64,000 nucleotides of DNA, taken from contig JBFHGJ010000014.1 in NCBI GenBank assembly GCA_041583135.1, forward strand, positions 1 to 64,000. Reading direction: 5' to 3'. Under the pieces are notes generated by a model that did not search any database, had not been told where the DNA came from, and saw only the letters and a program-made list of their open reading frames with translations. The stretch is from JABSOG01 sp041583135 (GTDB lineage Bacteria; Pseudomonadota; Gammaproteobacteria; Enterobacterales; Alteromonadaceae). Below, one piece after another: positions 60,188-64,000 of the stretch. Numbering within the stretch: the stretch's first letter is position 1; the number at the start of each line of letters is the position of its first letter. The translations under genes were made by a program, and so were the position numbers.

Positions 60188-60279
60188 CTGTTTTCTCATT
60201 CATGGCCACCAGTGACCAACTAAACTGCTTTCAGGGTGCCCCAATCGCTTTAGCGCTAACGAGATAATACCAAACCACT

Positions 60280-62403
60280 TTAACCGTTTAACTGAGCGAT
60301 GACGTTCTTCATTCCCTGTTGCGCTTGCTTTTTGCCAGTCAATTTTAACTCGGTGCAGATCTGCGCCCAGCTGTGCTTACGTAGCACTTTGTCTATCAGC
60401 AGTTGTCGCTCGGTCTCGTCTAGCTGGTTGGCGCCGCCTGTGGCCAGAGCTTTGAGGGTGTATTGATATATGGCTTGAGCGCTAAATTCATATTCTCTTT
60501 GATATTGCAGGTAGTCGGCAACTTCTGCCCGAAGCTCGGCGCTGAGTTGCATTGCCAAAATAGGTTGGTTGTTTTGCAGTAGTTCGATGATCACGTCGCA
60601 GGCCAAGTGCAGGTAAAATTCGATTAAATCTGGTGCAAAGGTGTGCTCGAATTTGTTTCTTAGCTTTTCTAACAACACCTTACTATTGTGGCTGATGGGC
60701 TTTAATACTACTGCGGAATATTCATTGCTGGTGGCATCGACACTGAGGCCAAGCCTAACGCTGGTATAGTGATTGTTGTGCCAAAATCTCAGCAGTTCGG
60801 CGGTCGCACCGAAACTTGAACCGAGAAAGTCGAGCTGCTGATTATTGTCGCTGAGCTGCTTGAGCATTTCACTGCCAATTCCTTGGTTGTGAAGCTGCGG
60901 ATGCACAGCTATCCTGACAATACGACCATAGCGGTATGTTGGTGCCTCAAGGATGCCGCTGTGAAAACACAAGGTCTGCGGTAATAAGTGGCCTTTTGGG
61001 CGCCTGTTACCTTGATAGACTTGTTGGCACAAAGACTCCGGCAATCCGCCTTCAATGGCGAGCAGGGTGCAGGCCAGTATCTTGTGGTTTTGGGCAAAGC
61101 TGTAGATCTCTATATTGTTGCCATCGAGCAGGTGGCGCAGGTCGTTTGGGCTGGTTTTATAGTGGGATAACACCAACAAGCCCATAATTTGTGTCAGTGC
61201 GTCAATATCGTTTAGAAGCTGATCTCTATCCCAGTGTTTAAGAGTTAAAGGCTCTAGCTGGCCAATATGACCGACTTCAGCGGCCTTAGCATCGAGCAGC
61301 AGGGCTTGATTGATAAAACCTTCCAGCGGGTCTTTTTCGCCATAGCGGATCGGCTGGCTCATGGTATAGAACTGCCAGTTTGGCGTCAGCTCATCGAGCA
61401 CTTTTTTAAAGCGAATTTCAAAGCCTCGCCCGGTGCCCTCATAGCCAGCAATGGTGGTGGTAAACACAATACGGGCATATTGCTTTAGTATTTTTGTGAG
61501 CATTGGCGTAGCAATGGCCGCAGCCTCATCTATTAGCAACAAGTCACATTCATGTTTATTGCGGATCAGCTCATCTGGCGGCACAAAAAGCAGTTCACCT
61601 TGGCTAAATTGCAACCGTGTCGGGTTTTGCTGCAATATATCCAATTGCTCCATCGCGCGAGCAAATACCTCACTGCACGAACTCACTTGCGGCGCGCTGA
61701 TGATGATTTTAGATTTGCCTTGTTTAAGCAGCCGAACAACGGCCAGACCCAAAGCACTGGATTTACCTCGGCCTCTGTCGGCACTGACAACCAAGGGTCT
61801 ACGACGATGTCCGGTTGCTACTTTGATGATTTTCTCTAGTGCTTCAAACTGTTGTGTGCTTTTGCATTGGCTGTGAAGCTCGGGCTCTTTTGTCACGGTT
61901 GATTCGGGAAGTTCGGCAACCTTAACTGCACCTTGCTCTGTGATGATAGTGATCAGTGGGTCTTGTTGGAGCAAGGCCACAAAATAACTCAGCCAGCGGT
62001 TGTCATGGCGGTTTTGTTCGTCGTTTGGCTGATAGACGCAAAAGCGCTCACTTTGTTTGTCCGGTTGCTTGCACCAAGTGCTCAAGTCAGGGCAAAGCAA
62101 AACGCAAAAGCCGCCGGCGCCAACAGTGCCGCTTAAGGCGCCCAGTGCGTTTAAATCAATGCCATCAAAGCCGTTGATGATCAGGTTGTGACACTCGCGA
62201 CCGAGCCATTGTCGCGCTTTTTTGGCATCGATTGGGCTCACCTGCGCTGGGGCATTTGAGCCTAGCCATAGTGTTTGCGCCGACAGCTCAATCGGCAGGA
62301 TTTGGTTGTCGAGCTCATGCATGACCCAGGACCAATTGCCACTGAGTACCACCAAGGCGCGGTGGCGATTGTGTTTTAATTGGTTTTTAAGGGTCCTAAG
62401 CAT
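60280..62403 (-). CDS. tmcA: tRNA(Met) cytidine acetyltransferase TmcA
   Basis: Makes N4-acetylcytidine at the wobble position of elongator tRNA(Met) using acetyl-CoA and ATP. The 707-residue protein has the N-terminal DUF1726-type domain, the RecD-like helicase domain with Walker A DRGRGKSSALG (about 209-219) and LLIDEAAAI (about 285), and the GNAT domain with VRIAVHPQLHNQGIGSEMLK (about 503-522). The C-terminal tRNA-binding region follows. Its ATG overlaps the uvrD stop by one base (TAATG), so it is translationally coupled to uvrD. Confidence 0.95.
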   Translation of the reverse strand: MLRTLKNQLKHNRHRALVVLSGNWSWVMHELDNQILPIELSAQTLWLGSNAPAQVSPIDAKKARQWLGRECHNLIINGFDGIDLNALGALSGTVGAGGFCVLLCPDLSTWCKQPDKQSERFCVYQPNDEQNRHDNRWLSYFVALLQQDPLITIITEQGAVKVAELPESTVTKEPELHSQCKSTQQFEALEKIIKVATGHRRRPLVVSADRGRGKSSALGLAVVRLLKQGKSKIIISAPQVSSCSEVFARAMEQLDILQQNPTRLQFSQGELLFVPPDELIRNKHECDLLLIDEAAAIATPMLTKILKQYARIVFTTTIAGYEGTGRGFEIRFKKVLDELTPNWQFYTMSQPIRYGEKDPLEGFINQALLLDAKAAEVGHIGQLEPLTLKHWDRDQLLNDIDALTQIMGLLVLSHYKTSPNDLRHLLDGNNIEIYSFAQNHKILACTLLAIEGGLPESLCQQVYQGNRRPKGHLLPQTLCFHSGILEAPTYRYGRIVRIAVHPQLHNQGIGSEMLKQLSDNNQQLDFLGSSFGATAELLRFWHNNHYTSVRLGLSVDATSNEYSAVVLKPISHNSKVLLEKLRNKFEHTFAPDLIEFYLHLACDVIIELLQNNQPILAMQLSAELRAEVADYLQYQREYEFSAQAIYQYTLKALATGGANQLDETERQLLIDKVLRKHSWAQICTELKLTGKKQAQQGMKNVIAQLNG

Positions 62404-64000
62404 TATACCGCCGTCAATTTGGCCAAGCGGGCAATAAAGATCTTAGTGCCAACATCGGCAAAATTGATGGTGACTTGCGCATTTTCGCCGACCCCATCGT
62501 AAGAAAGTATGACGCCTTCGCCGAACGTTGGGTGCATGACACGTTGCCCTAAGGCAAAACCAGTGGTGGCAAAGGCTTCTCGCTTGGCATCATAACCAAA
62601 GCGGCCACCATGGTTGAGGCTTTGCGTTCGGCTTACGGCGGTTTGTAATCTAATCTCTTCTAAGCACTCCTCAGGCAGTTCTTTAATGAAGCGTGACGGT
62701 CTGTGTCTTTGTTCTTGACCATACAAGCGCCTGATCTCGGCATTACAAATGTAAAGTTTTTCTTTGGCCCGAGTGATGCCGACATAACACAGGCGACGTT
62801 CTTCTTCTAAGCGCGAAATATCTTCATTGGACTGCATCGAAGGGAACATGCCTTCCTCGACTCCTGCCATAAATACCAGTGGAAATTCTAAACCTTTGGC
62901 CGAGTGCAGGGTCATCAGCTGCACTGCATCGTCAAACTCATCGGCTTGAGATTCGCCCGCCTCCAATGCGGCATGGGACAAAAAGGCAGCTAAAAGCGGC
63001 AGTTCTTCATCTTCTGGCGCCGGTTCAAATTGCCGTGCGGCGGTGACCAACTCATCTAAGTTTTCGATCCGGGCTTTGGCTTTATCACCTTTTTCCAGTG
63101 AATACATGTTACGCAAGCCGGAACGAATAATAACCGTACTGGCTTGTTCATACAGTTGTAGCGTTTCACACTCTTGTTCGAGCTCGTCAATCAATTCAAA
63201 AAAGGCGCTGACGGCTGAGGCGGCGCGGCCGGATAAATCTTTGTGGGCAATTAGGTGACGTGCCGCTTGATATAAAGAGTAACCGTGATCGCGGGCACCT
63301 GCTCGAATAAGCTCCATAGTACGGTTGCCGATACCTCTGGTCGGGGTGTTGATCACCCGCTCAAGTGCGGCGTCATCATCACGGTTGGAGATAAGGCGTA
63401 AATAAGCCAATGCATCTTTGATCTCTTGACGGTCAAAGAATCGCAAACCGCCGTAGATGCGATAAGGTAGTGAGCTGTGCAATAAGGCTTCTTCGAGCAG
63501 GCGCGACTGGGCGTTGTTGCGATATAAAATCGCGGCGTCAGATAAGGCATTGCCGTGCTCTTGCCATTGCTTGATTTTGGTGGCGATAAAGCGTGCTTCG
63601 TCCAAATCGTTAAAGCCGGTATATAACGATATCGGCTCACCTTCGTTGCCCTCTGTCCACAACTCTTTGCCCATACGGCCCTGATTGTTTTCGATAAGAG
63701 TATTGGCGGCTTTGAGGATGTTGCCAGTAGAGCGATAATTCTGTTCCAAGCGAATGGTTTTGGTATTGGGCAACTCGTCGAGAAACTTTTGCAGGTTTTC
63801 GACTTTGGCACCGCGCCAGCCGTAAATGGACTGGTCGTCATCGCCAACAGCCATCATATAGGATTGGTCGCCGGTCAGTAGCCGTAGCCAAGCGTATTGA
63901 ATTGAGTTGGTGTCTTGAAATTCGTCTACCAAAATGTTGCTGAAACGATTTTGATAATGACGCAGCAAGGTGTCGTTATCGCGCAGGGTTTCATGGGCGC
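62403..64000 (-). CDS. uvrD: DNA helicase II UvrD (5' part beyond window edge)
   Basis: The C-terminal about 530 residues of UvrD, the repair helicase. The frame stays open to base 64000, reading AHETLRDND just before LLRHYQNRF, as in UvrD proteins. Superfamily 1 motifs II-VI are present in order: VDEFQDTN, GDDDQSIYGWRG, RLEQNYRST, MTLHSAKGLEF and YVGITRAK. The C-terminal tail ends in the tudor-like GQRVMHPTFGEGVILSYDG domain that binds RNA polymerase and UvrB. Walker A and motif Ia lie outside the window. It overlaps tmcA by one base. Confidence 0.95.
   Translation of the reverse strand, partial: AHETLRDNDTLLRHYQNRFSNILVDEFQDTNSIQYAWLRLLTGDQSYMMAVGDDDQSIYGWRGAKVENLQKFLDELPNTKTIRLEQNYRSTGNILKAANTLIENNQGRMGKELWTEGNEGEPISLYTGFNDLDEARFIATKIKQWQEHGNALSDAAILYRNNAQSRLLEEALLHSSLPYRIYGGLRFFDRQEIKDALAYLRLISNRDDDAALERVINTPTRGIGNRTMELIRAGARDHGYSLYQAARHLIAHKDLSGRAASAVSAFFELIDELEQECETLQLYEQASTVIIRSGLRNMYSLEKGDKAKARIENLDELVTAARQFEPAPEDEELPLLAAFLSHAALEAGESQADEFDDAVQLMTLHSAKGLEFPLVFMAGVEEGMFPSMQSNEDISRLEEERRLCYVGITRAKEKLYICNAEIRRLYGQEQRHRPSRFIKELPEECLEEIRLQTAVSRTQSLNHGGRFGYDAKREAFATTGFALGQRVMHPTFGEGVILSYDGVGENAQVTINFADVGTKIFIARLAKLTAV

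Noticed and set aside
1..64000. tRNA, rRNA or insertion sequence
   Set aside because: No tRNA T-arm/acceptor pattern, no rRNA signature and no transposase frame was seen by eye; a tRNAscan or ISfinder run would be the proper test.

Overview
The window reads as chromosome of a marine-type Gammaproteobacterium close to the Alteromonadales/Shewanella group. Reasons: the gene order dprA - LysM protein - def - fmt - rsmB - trkA; a 2-methylcitrate operon of the AcnD/PrpF type led by a GntR-family regulator; a tmcA-uvrD pair; an AGCS symporter, RND pump and signalling genes of gammaproteobacterial type. Base composition looks moderate, with AT-rich stretches at about 15.3-16.5, 30.2-31.8 and 34.6-44.4 kb. 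I saw no rRNA, tRNA, CRISPR array, intact insertion sequence or prophage.

Layout. 1-6.3 kb: DNA uptake (dprA, cut by the window edge), a LysM protein, then def-fmt-rsmB-trkA reading rightward. 6.4-7.7 kb: two overlapping exported proteins of unknown function, one frameshifted. 7.9-15.1 kb: trkH, ttcA, a three-module leucine-rich-repeat lipoprotein, an S9 dipeptidyl peptidase and a 2OG-Fe(II) oxygenase, then an untracked 54-residue peptide gene with a near-consensus promoter. 15.3-16.5 kb: a non-coding stretch with a long nested hairpin and an array of 27 GGA boxes (minus strand). 16.5-22.6 kb: ceramidase, a palindromic element, an acetoacetate-decarboxylase-like/ketopantoate-reductase-like pair facing a LuxR regulator, a membrane-anchored glutaredoxin and a 44-residue peptide gene. 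23-29.8 kb: the propionate (2-methylcitrate) operon gntR-prpB-prpC-acnD-prpF with its promoter and palindromic operators. 29.9-31.3 kb: an ArsR regulator, a strong promoter flanked by palindromes, and a second GGA array with exact 17-nt phasing. 31.8-35.1 kb: DUF1456, SGNH hydrolase, a LuxR protein with a degenerate receiver, and a small Cys-rich secreted protein. 35.4-44.4 kb: a 1398-residue hybrid two-component regulator, a RelE-like/HigA-ImmA toxin-antitoxin pair and a PLD-helicase, an AT-rich accessory block. 44.4-64 kb: housekeeping again (yicC, rph, pyrE), AGCS symporter, two overlapping sensor kinases, an RND efflux pair, a class V aminotransferase, a GGDEF-EAL protein, tmcA and uvrD (cut by the window edge).

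The most interesting signal is non-coding. Two arrays on opposite strands and with different unit sequences both place a GGA box about every 17 nt: 27 boxes at 15696-16150 and 14 boxes at 30557-30764. That spacing and size match CsrB/CsrC/Rsm RNAs that titrate the translational regulator CsrA, and 17 nt is close to the spacing known to let one CsrA dimer bridge two sites. The second array has a clear sigma-70 promoter and an end hairpin and sits beside an ArsR regulator with no other obvious target. Several palindromic REP-like families (a TGTCTGACAC family at three loci, a GGTGCGCA family at two) and unexplained small genes are also reported.
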